Shown: one piece after another, positions 11,676-19,552 of the stretch
How positions within the stretch are numbered: position 1 is the stretch's first letter
Layout: every line of letters begins with the position of its first letter
Assembly: GCF_001907675.1 (NCBI RefSeq)
Contig: NZ_MPNT01000031.1
Coordinates: 6,489 to 70,488 of the forward strand
From: Mycobacterium paraffinicum
Lineage (GTDB): Bacteria > Actinomycetota > Actinomycetes > Mycobacteriales > Mycobacteriaceae
Direction of reading: 5' to 3'
DNA length: 64,000 nt
The notes under the pieces: generated by a model
Told to the model about the DNA's origin: nothing
Seen by the model: the letters and a program-made list of their open reading frames with translations, nothing else
Database searches by the model: none
Translations under genes and position numbers: made by a program

Positions 11676-12506
11676 ATGAGCATCGACTGGCCGCTTGGTG
11701 AAGCCGAATCCAAGCTGGAGTTCTACGACCTGTCGCATCCGTGGGGTCACGGCGTGCCGGCCTGGCCGTACTTCGAGGACGTCAAGATCGAGCGTTTGCA
11801 CAACATGGCCAAAAGCCGGGTGCTGACCCAAAAGATCACCACCGTAATGCATTCCGGCACCCACATCGACGCCCCCGCGCACGTCGTGGAGGGCACCCCT
11901 TTCCTGCACGAGATCCCGCTGAGCGCCTTCTTCGGCACCGGCGTCGTGGTGTCGATCCCCAAGGGGAAGTGGGGAGTGGTGACCGCCGAAGACCTGGAGA
12001 ACGCCAGGCCCGAGATCCGGCCCGGCGACATCGTCGTCGTCAACACCGGCTGGCACCACAAGTACGCCGACAGCGCTGAGTACTACGCCTACTCCCCGGG
12101 GTTCTACAAGGAGGCCGGGGAGTGGTTCGCCGCCAAGGGCGTCAAGGCCGTCGGCACCGACACCCAGGCGCTGGACCACCCGATGGCGACCTCGATCGGG
12201 CCGCACGGACCGGCCGAGCACACCGGCGGGCTATTGCCCTGGGCGGTAAGGGAATACGAGGAGGAGACCGGCCGCCGGGCGCTCGACGACTTCCCGGAAT
12301 GGGAGCCGTGCCACCGCGCGATCCTGTCGAAGGGCATCTACGGCTTCGAGAACGTCGGCGGCGACCTGGACCAGGTGACCGGCAAGCGCGTCACCTTCGC
12401 CGCGTTCCCGTGGCGCTGGGTGGGCGGCGACGGCTGCATCGTGCGGCTGGTGGCCATCGTCGACCCCGCCGGGAGCTACCGCATCGAGACGGGCCGGGTG
12501 GCGTGA
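11676..12506 (+). CDS. Cyclase/kynurenine formamidase-like metal-dependent hydrolase
   Basis: A 276-residue protein of the cyclase family (PF04199 type). The metal-binding motif HSGTHIDAPAH is at about residues 59-69, as in bacterial KynB and related hydrolases, but the protein is longer than KynB (about 210) and lacks tryptophan-pathway neighbours, so the substrate is open. It matches Rv1716 by context. ATG at 11676 follows GAAAGGAAACCGC; the gene lies 11 bases after the SDR stop. Its stop overlaps the IclR start (GTGA). Probably the SDR and this hydrolase act on one ring-containing metabolite. Confidence 0.8.
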   Translation: MSIDWPLGEAESKLEFYDLSHPWGHGVPAWPYFEDVKIERLHNMAKSRVLTQKITTVMHSGTHIDAPAHVVEGTPFLHEIPLSAFFGTGVVVSIPKGKWGVVTAEDLENARPEIRPGDIVVVNTGWHHKYADSAEYYAYSPGFYKEAGEWFAAKGVKAVGTDTQALDHPMATSIGPHGPAEHTGGLLPWAVREYEEETGRRALDDFPEWEPCHRAILSKGIYGFENVGGDLDQVTGKRVTFAAFPWRWVGGDGCIVRLVAIVDPAGSYRIETGRVA

Positions 12507-13246
12507 GTTCCGACGGCGCCGGGATTCAGGTCATCGCCCGCGCGGCGGACATGCTGCGGCTCCTGCAGGCGCACCCGGGCGGCCTCAGCCAGGCCGAGAT
12601 CGGCGACCGGCTGGGCATGGCGCGCTCCACGGTCAGCCGGATCCTCAACGCGCTGGACGACGAGGGCCTGGTCGCCTCGCGCGGGGGCCGCGGCGGGTAT
12701 CGGCTGGGGCCCGAGATCGCGCGGATGGCCGGCACCGTGCGCCTGGGCGTCGTGATGGACGTGCACCCGTTCCTGGAGGAGCTGTCGCGCGAGCTGGGGG
12801 AGACGGTCGACCTGTCGATCCTGGACGGCGATCGTGCGACCTTCGTGGACCAGGTGGTCTCCCCGCACCGGTTGCGGGCGATCAGCGCGGTGGGCGAGTC
12901 GTTTCCGTTGCATTGCTCCGCAAACGGCAAGGCCATGCTGGCCGGCCTGCCGCCCGAGCACCTGCCGAGCCGGCTGGCCCGGCTCACCCCGAACACCATC
13001 ACCAGCCCCGCGGCGCTGCGCAAGGAGCTCGAGCGGGTGCGGGCCGAGGGCGTCGCGTATGACCGCGAGGAGCAGACCGAGGGTATCTGCGCGGTGGGCG
13101 CGGTGCTCAAGGGCGTGACGGGCCACACGGTGGCGGTCAGCGTGCCGGTGCCGGCGCAGCGGTTCTATGGGCGTGAGTCGTCTCTTGCCGCTGCGCTGCT
13201 CGCGTGGGTGGAGAAGGTCAACGCCTGGTTCGCGGCGCAGGGGTGA
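12503..13246 (+). CDS. IclR family transcriptional regulator
   Basis: A 247-residue regulator with an N-terminal winged helix-turn-helix (about 5-65, LSQAEIGDRLGMARSTVSRIL) and a C-terminal IclR effector domain with the segments VGESFPLHCSANGKAML and EGICAVGAVL. It resembles Rv1719. The GTG start overlaps the cyclase stop, so it is the third gene of the operon and probably controls it through the inverted repeat near 10840. The effector is unknown. Confidence 0.9.
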   Translation: MSSDGAGIQVIARAADMLRLLQAHPGGLSQAEIGDRLGMARSTVSRILNALDDEGLVASRGGRGGYRLGPEIARMAGTVRLGVVMDVHPFLEELSRELGETVDLSILDGDRATFVDQVVSPHRLRAISAVGESFPLHCSANGKAMLAGLPPEHLPSRLARLTPNTITSPAALRKELERVRAEGVAYDREEQTEGICAVGAVLKGVTGHTVAVSVPVPAQRFYGRESSLAAALLAWVEKVNAWFAAQG

Positions 13247-13257
13247 AGTCGGGCCGC

Positions 13258-14106
13258 CTACGAGCTCCGGGTGTCGATTTTCTTGTCGACAGCGTTCACG
13301 AACTGTGGCACGGCAGAGCCAGATACGTTTCGTCCGCAGAGATCGAGGTCGATGACGACGTTGTTCCGTGCGCTGAGGGCGCGCTGGCAGTTCCAGCCCT
13401 GAGCCTCTTGAACCATGTCCATCGCGAGAATGCCCCAGGCCCGCGACACCGATCCCGTCTTCCAAAACACATTGCGGGGATCATCGTTGTTGACGTTTCG
13501 GGTGTTCAGCTCGCGATTTGCGCACCTCTGCCAGTCCGCCGCGGCATTGCCGACGAAGTTGCTCGCGGATTGCGCGTCCGGAAAGGACACGACCGCTTGA
13601 ATCAATCGCCATCCCTTGGCATCACCGTCGCCGAGCTCCTGGGTTCGAACCGCAGTCCAACCGGTCGTCCCGTACGCCTTCTGCTCGGCCGCTTTCAACA
13701 CACCCACGCAGTCCTCGTCGACGATGGGTGTGTCGGCCAGCTTGTCTTGGACCGATTCGCCGGACAACGTTTCGGCGCCCACGGCATGGGCGGCTTCCTC
13801 CGCACTCAGTAGAACGTCCGGGAGTGCGGAGGCGGCCACGGTGCCGCCGCCCGAGTGGGCCGGCTGGTACACGATCACCGCGATCACTAGCCCGACCGTC
13901 AGCGCCGCGGCGGCGCCGGTCAGCCACCACCACCGGGCGAGCGACCCACCGGGACGGACCGGGGGCGCCGCCTGGTTCGGCCAGAAGGCGGGGCCGGGCG
14001 GGGGTTGGTGTCCGGGCGCGCTCTGGTAACCGAACGGGGGCGCATAACCCGGGCCTGTGGGTTGCCTGCCTTCCGTGCCGCTGCCCCAGTCGCCTGGAGC
14101 GCTCAT
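13258..14106 (-). CDS. Membrane-anchored PknH-like extracellular sensor domain protein
   Basis: The 282-residue protein has a proline/glycine-rich cytoplasmic N-terminus (about 1-55), one transmembrane helix (about 60-80, WWWLTGAAAALTVGLVIAVIVY) and an extracytoplasmic domain. That domain shows the pattern of the PknH C-terminal sensor fold, including four well-spaced cysteines (DCVGVL, RCANRE, NCQRAL, DLCGRN) expected to form two disulfides. There is no kinase domain, so it is a stand-alone sensor-type protein common in mycobacteria. It is convergent with the IclR gene (11 bases) and has a paralogue just upstream. Ligand unknown. Confidence 0.82.
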   Translation of the reverse strand: MSAPGDWGSGTEGRQPTGPGYAPPFGYQSAPGHQPPPGPAFWPNQAAPPVRPGGSLARWWWLTGAAAALTVGLVIAVIVYQPAHSGGGTVAASALPDVLLSAEEAAHAVGAETLSGESVQDKLADTPIVDEDCVGVLKAAEQKAYGTTGWTAVRTQELGDGDAKGWRLIQAVVSFPDAQSASNFVGNAAADWQRCANRELNTRNVNNDDPRNVFWKTGSVSRAWGILAMDMVQEAQGWNCQRALSARNNVVIDLDLCGRNVSGSAVPQFVNAVDKKIDTRSS

Positions 14107-14125
14107 GGCTTACCTCCTGGGCTGT

Positions 14126-15031
14126 TCACGAGGTGGGAATCCGGGAGGCGACTTTGTTGACGAGTTCGGGGGCTTGATTGCTGCCGCCGTAGTCGCACAC
14201 CCTCATGTCGATCACGACATTGCTGCGCGGCATCAAGGCGCGCTGGCAACCCCACCCGGTCCCGCCGGTCTTGTCCCAGGAGACCAGCAGCGTGTTGTCG
14301 ACGACTCGAGGGTCGCCGACGGCGATGGTGCCGCCCTCGTGGCGGTTCACCAAGACCTCGGTTCGAGCGCAGTGATCCCACTTCTTCGTGAGGTCCTCGA
14401 AGACGGCGCCGGCGTCTTTCGCGGTCGGGAAGGCCACCAGCGACTGCAGGGTCAACTTCACGTACACGTCACCCGGCCCGTGCAGTTCTGACGACTGCGC
14501 GTCGATGAAGCGTGTGTCGCGATAGACCTGCGCCATGCCCGGGGCCCAGATGCCCGCACAGTCGGGCGGGTCGGCGATATCCATGAACAGGCCGTTGTTG
14601 CTCTGGTAGAGCGCCATTCCCTGCACGTGCAGGACGTCGCCGACCTCGGCGGGACTCAACAGAAGATTCTTCAGATCTTCCGGGTGGACCAACCCCGGTG
14701 TCGTAGGCACCGACAGCCCGGGCGGCTCGCGGTGTGACGACGCCGATGCATCCGAGGTCATCACACGGCTCATGAGAATGATGGCCAACACGGTCGAGGC
14801 GACCGCGAGAATGGCCGTCGTCACCATCAACCATCGTTTGGCGGGTGGGGCTGGCCGCGGGCTTGGAGGCCACGTGGGCGGCGCGCCGCCGGGCCGCGGC
14901 TGGTAGCCGCTCCATGCAGACTGTCCGGGCGCATAGGGAGCGCCGGGCGGCCCGAAGTGGTAGCCGCCAGGCGGCGGAGCCGGCGCATTGCCCTGATTCG
15001 GCGGCGGTTCGCTACCTGCCACGCGCCGCAC
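14126..15031 (-). CDS. Membrane-anchored PknH-like extracellular sensor domain protein (paralogue)
   Basis: A 301-residue paralogue of the neighbouring gene with the same plan: a long proline-rich cytoplasmic tail (1-65), one transmembrane helix (about 68-90), then a sensor domain with cysteines in PDCAGIW, HCARTE, GCQRAL and VCDYGG. It is 19 bases from the downstream paralogue, so the two are probably one transcript and a tandem duplication. The start is GTG at 15031; an in-frame GTG three codons later is possible. No kinase domain is present. Confidence 0.82.
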   Translation of the reverse strand: MRRVAGSEPPPNQGNAPAPPPGGYHFGPPGAPYAPGQSAWSGYQPRPGGAPPTWPPSPRPAPPAKRWLMVTTAILAVASTVLAIILMSRVMTSDASASSHREPPGLSVPTTPGLVHPEDLKNLLLSPAEVGDVLHVQGMALYQSNNGLFMDIADPPDCAGIWAPGMAQVYRDTRFIDAQSSELHGPGDVYVKLTLQSLVAFPTAKDAGAVFEDLTKKWDHCARTEVLVNRHEGGTIAVGDPRVVDNTLLVSWDKTGGTGWGCQRALMPRSNVVIDMRVCDYGGSNQAPELVNKVASRIPTS

Positions 15032-15242
15032 CGTTCGCCATCATTGCGGTCGTCCCCCCGGAGTTTGTGATCGAGCACAGCAGCCCCTCTGCGTTCGTGA
15101 ACAGGAGTCTAGATCGCGACGGGGACTGGCGTTTACGGTTTCTCGGCCCGCCCGACCGCCGGGTCGGGCGGAGGCCGCTTCGCCGAGTTGCGGGTTGTCT
15201 GCGGTAGGCTGTCGACCTGCTGCCGCCGATACGGGCGGCATC

Positions 15243-15316
15243 CGGGCTGTGGCGCAGTTTGGTAGCGCACTTGACTGGGGGTCAAGTGGTCGCAGGTTCA
15301 AATCCTGTCAGCCCGA
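15243..15316 (+). tRNA. tRNA-Pro (GGG anticodon)
   Basis: A 74-nt cloverleaf. The acceptor stem CGGGCTG pairs with CAGCCCG, the D arm is GCGC-AGTTTGGTA-GCGC, the anticodon stem CTTGA/TCAAG encloses the loop CTGGGGG (anticodon GGG, reading CCC/CCU), and the T arm has GGTTCAAATCC. The discriminator base is A; CCA is not encoded. Its 3' 19 bases are the left part of a 22-bp direct repeat whose second copy lies at 60,358, so the gene was used as an integration target and remained intact. Confidence 0.96.
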
Positions 15317-15319
15317 CAA
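15298..15319. repeat. attL-like direct repeat at the tRNA-Pro 3' end
   Basis: A 22-bp sequence, TCA followed by AATCCTGTCAGCCCGACAA, covers the T-arm and acceptor 3' half of tRNA-Pro and three bases beyond it. An identical copy is at 60358-60379; the flanking bases differ (T/A before, G/A after). An integrase remnant begins 44 bp inside. This is the classic geometry of tRNA-targeted integration by a tyrosine recombinase. Confidence 0.88.
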
Positions 15320-15362
15320 GAAGATACAGCCCCTGAGCTGCAGTGATGGCTTGGGCGTCCGC

Positions 15363-15557
15363 TCAGACGATCCGGAGCTTGGGACCATTTTGGGACCACA
15401 AGTGCTTCGACAGCAGCTCGTCAGCGCCTGCAACGGGCTGGCGATCTGGGTGCAGATACGGCTGCGTCGTGCTCAGGTCAGCGTGCCCGGAGATCTTCCG
15501 AAGGACATGAACGGGCACGCCGGCGTCAGCCATCCACGTCAGCCCCGTGTGCCGCAA
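15363..15557 (-). pseudogene. Tyrosine recombinase (integrase) C-terminal remnant
   Basis: Sixty-four codons match the C-terminal catalytic end of actinobacterial phage/island integrases: RHTGLTWMADAG (the HxxR box region, with the preceding HxL lost), LRKISGHADLSTTQPYLHP (the second catalytic H and the Y). The order is right but the catalytic core N-terminal to RHTG is absent: upstream codons on this strand run out of frame or into unrelated sequence. The remnant points toward the tRNA and lies 44 bp from the 22-bp repeat. It is therefore probably the broken integrase that inserted the island. Confidence 0.75.
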
Positions 15558-15954
15558 GCTGTCGCTTCAGCTCGCCTTGGCCGAGCTTGGTGACCCTCTC
15601 GTGCGCGCTCATCGCTTAGGCATTTCTTGGTATCAGCAGCCCTTCGTATGCAGTCTCCTGCGTGGCGGCCTCTCGAAAGTCTTGCCAGAAGCGACCACTG
15701 AGGAATGCAGGTAAGACGTCGGCATCGGCGCGACGCGGGGCATCGAACCCGCACAGATGTCAGTTATTGACATTTGGCACTATCTGCACTTTTATGGACA
15801 GGGTGAGCATCGCCCATTCTCGTTCAGCCGTGAAAAGGCGTGAGAGACTTCTAGATGACCCGACATTCTGGTGCCGGCCGCGCCACCGGAGATTGGCCGG
15901 CATCACTGGTGGCTGCTGCGCTACGACACGATTCACGCACAACGCAAGCACGTC
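15558..15954. other. Non-coding or degenerate stretch next to the integrase remnant
   Basis: I see no convincing gene here. Short open frames exist on both strands, none with family features. On the minus strand a 28-codon frame from 15610 reads out of phase into the integrase remnant, compatible with decay by small indels. The composition is mixed and lower in G+C than the core. Confidence 0.4.
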
Positions 15955-16569
15955 ATGACGGGCAGTGAGAAGGCGAGTCCCTCCTCTGCAATGACTGAGT
16001 CCGTCGACGTAGCGCCCGAACTGGGTCGATTCATGACCGCGATGCGCCGCCTACAAGACGCCGTCGTCTCGACCAGTCCGAGCAACGAATTGTGGAGCGA
16101 CGCGGCTGGTGAGATCGATGATCTTTGCGAACGCCTCGAACTTCATCGAGTGCCAGCGGGTTTCACGCTTGAAGGACGTGGAGCACATCTGCCCGGACTG
16201 GGCCATCCGCTTATGCCACCGTGGTTTATGACCGAATACGGTCCTGACGGAGTAACCATGGAGGGGCACTTCAGTCGGTTCCACGTGGGCAGCAACGACG
16301 TCGTCAACGGTGGTGTGATTCCGCTTCTGTACGACTGGCACTTCGGGATGATTGTCTCGGCGGCAGATCGTCGCAACAGCCGAACAGCCTACTTGCACAT
16401 CGAGTATCGTAAGATCACGCCCATCAATCAGCCGCTGACTTCCCGCGGACAGATAGACAAGCTCGACGGGCGAAAAGCTTTCGTCACAGCACAAATGACC
16501 GATGCCCAAGGCAATGTTCTATCTGAGGCTAGTGCCTTGATGATCCAATTAACGCCGGAACAACCATGA
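15955..16569 (+). CDS. Hotdog-fold PaaI-type acyl-CoA thioesterase
   Basis: About 204 residues from the ATG at 15955 (MTGSEKASPSS); ATG at 15991 is an alternative. The C-terminal 130 residues carry the hotdog pattern: FHVGSNDVVNGGVIPLLYDWHFG (the helix after the usual HGG, here NGG) and YLHIEYRKITPINQPLTSRGQI, followed by KAFVTAQMTDAQGNVLSEA. This is typical of PaaI-like thioesterases that hydrolyse aryl- or acyl-CoA. The N-terminal 60 residues have no recognisable domain. It is the first intact gene in the island and stands upstream of a CoA-transferase. Confidence 0.72.
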   Translation: MTGSEKASPSSAMTESVDVAPELGRFMTAMRRLQDAVVSTSPSNELWSDAAGEIDDLCERLELHRVPAGFTLEGRGAHLPGLGHPLMPPWFMTEYGPDGVTMEGHFSRFHVGSNDVVNGGVIPLLYDWHFGMIVSAADRRNSRTAYLHIEYRKITPINQPLTSRGQIDKLDGRKAFVTAQMTDAQGNVLSEASALMIQLTPEQP

Positions 16570-16788
16570 GCGCTCAACGATTTAGCCTTATGGAAGCGAA
16601 GCGCGCCGAACCTCGTATGGGCGGAATCGTTCTGCGCCGTGGTGCGCGATGACTTGGACACCCTCCTCGGTGAAGGTCCGCCGCGCACCCGTCAAGCAGC
16701 TCTCGAGGCCGTCCCGTTGGGCTGCGAGCCTGCGATCGTGGCGTAGGGGAGGAGCCCCGGCGTCACCGGCTGTGATGAGAGAGGCGCT

Positions 16789-18015
16789 TTGATCAAAGTA
16801 ATGGAGGGCGTTCGCGTCCTGGAGGTTGCTCAGTTCACGTTCGTTCCGGCAGCGGGAGCAATACTGGCTGACTGGGGTGCTGACGTCATCAAGGTGGAGC
16901 ACCCGTTACGAGGCGACACCCAACGCGGCTTCGTCTTTATGGGAGGCATTGAACTCGACGCAGATCGGCACCCACTGATCGAACACCCGAACCGCGGAAA
17001 ACGCAGCGTCGGCATCGACTTATCGACACCCGGGGGTCAGCACGTACTCTACGAACTGGCCAAGTCTTCGGATGTGTTCCTCACCAACTACATGCCCCAA
17101 GCCCGCCAGAAGAACAAGTTCGACCTTGAGCACATTCGCGCCGCAAACCCAGACATCATCTATGCCCGGGGCAGCGCGTACGGCGATAAGGGGCCCGAGC
17201 GGATGGTTGGCGGGTTCGACGGCACCGCATTCTGGACGCGCAGTGGGGTAGGCCACGCCTTGACTCCAGAGGCCTTGGGTGGCGCCTTGGGGCAGGGCAT
17301 TCCCGCGTTCGGCGATTCGATCGGCGGGATGAACATAGCAGGTGGCATCTCGGCGGCGCTGTTCCATCGCGAAAAGACCGGACAGGCAGTGGAACTCGAT
17401 GTTTCGCTGCTCAGCACGGCGTGGTGGTCTGCGGGCGCCAGCGTTACCCAGGGCATGGAAACCGGCGAGATCATGCGCTCGACGATGCCCGACGAAGTGG
17501 CACCGACTGTCAACCCGTTTCTTGGGAATTACCTGACCTCCGACGGCGGGACGATCAATCTCTGCATCGTCAGTCCGACCGGATACATCCATGATGCATT
17601 CGAGCACCTGGATCTACCCGAGCTGGCGAGCGACCCGCGCTTCTCGGACGTTCTACCTCTGATTGAAAATGCTGCGGAGGCGGCGCAATTGATCGCCGAG
17701 TCGATCGCCAAAAAGCCCTTCGCATACTGGCGTGAACGGCTGAAGACAATGAAGGGGCAGTGGGCGCCCTTCCAAAGTCTGCTGGACCTCGCCTCCGACG
17801 AACAGGCGATCGCCAACGACATGATCGTTGAGGTCGAGGCCGCAGATGGCGGAGCGCCATTCAAAGTCGTCCGTGGCCCGGTCCAGTTCAATCACGAACC
17901 ACTCGAAACTACCCGGGCGCCGCAGGCATCCGAACACACGGAGATCGTTTTGATGGAGCTCGGCATGGACTGGGATCAGATCGAGGTGCTGAAGAACTCC
18001 GGCGCGATCGCTTGA
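16789..18015 (+). CDS. Family III CoA-transferase (CaiB/formyl-CoA transferase type)
   Basis: A 408-residue enzyme moving CoA between carboxylates. N-terminal VLEVAQFTFVPAAGAILADWGADVIKVEHP is the family signature, and the catalytic aspartate is D176 in PAFGDSIGG, equivalent to the formyl-CoA transferase nucleophile. The start is drawn at TTG 16789; ATG at 16801 is possible. A 219-bp gap precedes it. It is convergent with the aldehyde dehydrogenase. It probably activates a carboxylic acid intermediate or recycles CoA from a product; the acceptor is unknown. Confidence 0.9.
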   Translation: MIKVMEGVRVLEVAQFTFVPAAGAILADWGADVIKVEHPLRGDTQRGFVFMGGIELDADRHPLIEHPNRGKRSVGIDLSTPGGQHVLYELAKSSDVFLTNYMPQARQKNKFDLEHIRAANPDIIYARGSAYGDKGPERMVGGFDGTAFWTRSGVGHALTPEALGGALGQGIPAFGDSIGGMNIAGGISAALFHREKTGQAVELDVSLLSTAWWSAGASVTQGMETGEIMRSTMPDEVAPTVNPFLGNYLTSDGGTINLCIVSPTGYIHDAFEHLDLPELASDPRFSDVLPLIENAAEAAQLIAESIAKKPFAYWRERLKTMKGQWAPFQSLLDLASDEQAIANDMIVEVEAADGGAPFKVVRGPVQFNHEPLETTRAPQASEHTEIVLMELGMDWDQIEVLKNSGAIA

Positions 18016-18050
18016 AGTGACGAAAAGCAGGGTCCGACAGGGATACTGAG

Positions 18051-18066
18051 CGAGGCTCCGGCCTCG
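18051..18066. terminator. Hairpin between convergent genes
   Basis: CGAGGC and GCCTCG form a perfect 6-bp stem around a TCCG loop, placed between the stop codons of the convergent CoA-transferase and aldehyde dehydrogenase genes. There is no T-tract, as is common for mycobacterial termination hairpins, so function is inferred from shape and position only. Confidence 0.35.
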
Positions 18067-18073
18067 ATGCAGG

Positions 18074-19552
18074 CTAGCGCTCGAATCTGTCGATCCGCCG
18101 CCGCGCCCGACGTCTTATCGATCGGACCCATAGATCGCCGGCGGCGACCTTTGCCCGTGAGAATGGCGGCGCGGCGATGCTCGTGATGCTGAAGGGCAAC
18201 TCGGATCCGACAACCGGGCGCTGGTGGCTGAAGGTATCAAAACCAGCTCTTCCGTGGTAGGCGCCCATGCCGCTGTGGCCCACGCCGCCGAACGGCACCT
18301 GCGGAAGGCTCATGTGCAGTGCGAAATCGTTTCGTGATACCGAGCCACTTCTAGTGGACGTCACGAAGTGCCGGAATTCCTCGTCGTCGGGGCCGTACCA
18401 GTATGCAATCAGAGGGGAGGGGCGCCGGTTGATGTAGTCGATGGCCTCGTCGTTGTGCTCGTAACCCATCACGACCAACACCGGTCCAAAGATTTCCTCA
18501 CAGGTGATGCGCATCGAGCTGTCGACGTTGGTCACCAGGGTCGGGGCAATGACGCGCCGCTCGCTGTCGGGCAGTTGTTCGTGCGGGGGCGCCACGGAGA
18601 TCACGTCTGCGCCCTTGCTCTGCGCATCCTCCACGAGAGCTATGACCCGCTCGTAGTTCGCGTCATTGATCGACGAGCACATGTCCTCGTTGCCGAGGAT
18701 CGACGGCAGGATGTCGCGAATGGCCGAAACGGTGGCACGGCAGAAGTTTTCGACGGCGTGGGAGGGGACTAGTACGTAGTCCGGGCAAAGACATGTCTGT
18801 CCGCCGTTGACCAGGCGGGAGCGCGCCACGCGGCTGGCCGAACGAGCGATATCAGCCTTCGGGCCGACTACGACGGGGTTCTTGCCGCCGAGTTCCAGCG
18901 TCACCGGAACGAGATTCGCTGATGCGGCACGATGAATGTGGCGACCCACCGCGGGCGAGCCGGTGAAAAATAGGTGGTCGAATGGCAGGCTGGCGAACTG
19001 TTGCGCTACCTCGACATCTCCGACGACGACGTCCAACTCGACAGCATCGAAATACTTGGGCGCGGTTTGGGCGAATGCGTCGGTAGTTCTTGGGGTCAAC
19101 TCTGACATCTTGATCATGACGCGGTTGCCTGCGGCGAATGCGTCGGCAGCGGGCAGGACGACGAGGTTGAGCGGGAAATTCCACGGGCCGATGATTCCGA
19201 CGACGCCTTTGGGAGTGGGTTGCACTTCGGCACTCAGTCCCAGGAATCTCGCAGCGGTGGCCGGTCGACGTGGACGCATCCAACGCGCGACGTTCTTGCG
19301 GGAGTATTCAATGGTCGAAGCGACGCCCACCATTTCGGTGAGGATCGAGGCGGTCCGGGAACGGGTGCCGAAGTCCGCGGCCAGCGCCGCCGCGAATGTC
19401 TCTGCGTGCTCGAACAAGAGCGCAAGCAGACGATCGAGGCGGTGACGCCGTACGTCCGCCGATGGTGCCCCCGCGGCTTGAAACGCCGCTTGCTGGGCGG
19501 CGAGCCGCTCGTCGAGAGAACTAGGGAGCGAAATTTGAGCCGCCTCTGTCAC
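18074..19552 (-). CDS. Aldehyde dehydrogenase, coniferyl-aldehyde-dehydrogenase-like
   Basis: NAD(P)-dependent aldehyde oxidation to the acid. The 492-residue protein has N125 (GPWNFPL), K148 (MIKMSEL), E220 (LELGGKNP) and the nucleophile cysteine C254 in GGQTCLCPDY. The short N-terminus and segments such as LPFDHLFFTGSPAVGR and PQVPFGGVGHSGMGAYHG fit the class 3/coniferyl aldehyde dehydrogenase branch. The C-terminus has an extra basic tail. GTG start at 19552 overlaps the acyl-CoA synthetase stop by 4 bases, so acid produced here could be activated directly by its operon partner. Confidence 0.9.
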   Translation of the reverse strand: MTEAAQISLPSSLDERLAAQQAAFQAAGAPSADVRRHRLDRLLALLFEHAETFAAALAADFGTRSRTASILTEMVGVASTIEYSRKNVARWMRPRRPATAARFLGLSAEVQPTPKGVVGIIGPWNFPLNLVVLPAADAFAAGNRVMIKMSELTPRTTDAFAQTAPKYFDAVELDVVVGDVEVAQQFASLPFDHLFFTGSPAVGRHIHRAASANLVPVTLELGGKNPVVVGPKADIARSASRVARSRLVNGGQTCLCPDYVLVPSHAVENFCRATVSAIRDILPSILGNEDMCSSINDANYERVIALVEDAQSKGADVISVAPPHEQLPDSERRVIAPTLVTNVDSSMRITCEEIFGPVLVVMGYEHNDEAIDYINRRPSPLIAYWYGPDDEEFRHFVTSTRSGSVSRNDFALHMSLPQVPFGGVGHSGMGAYHGRAGFDTFSHQRPVVGSELPFSITSIAAPPFSRAKVAAGDLWVRSIRRRARRRIDRFER

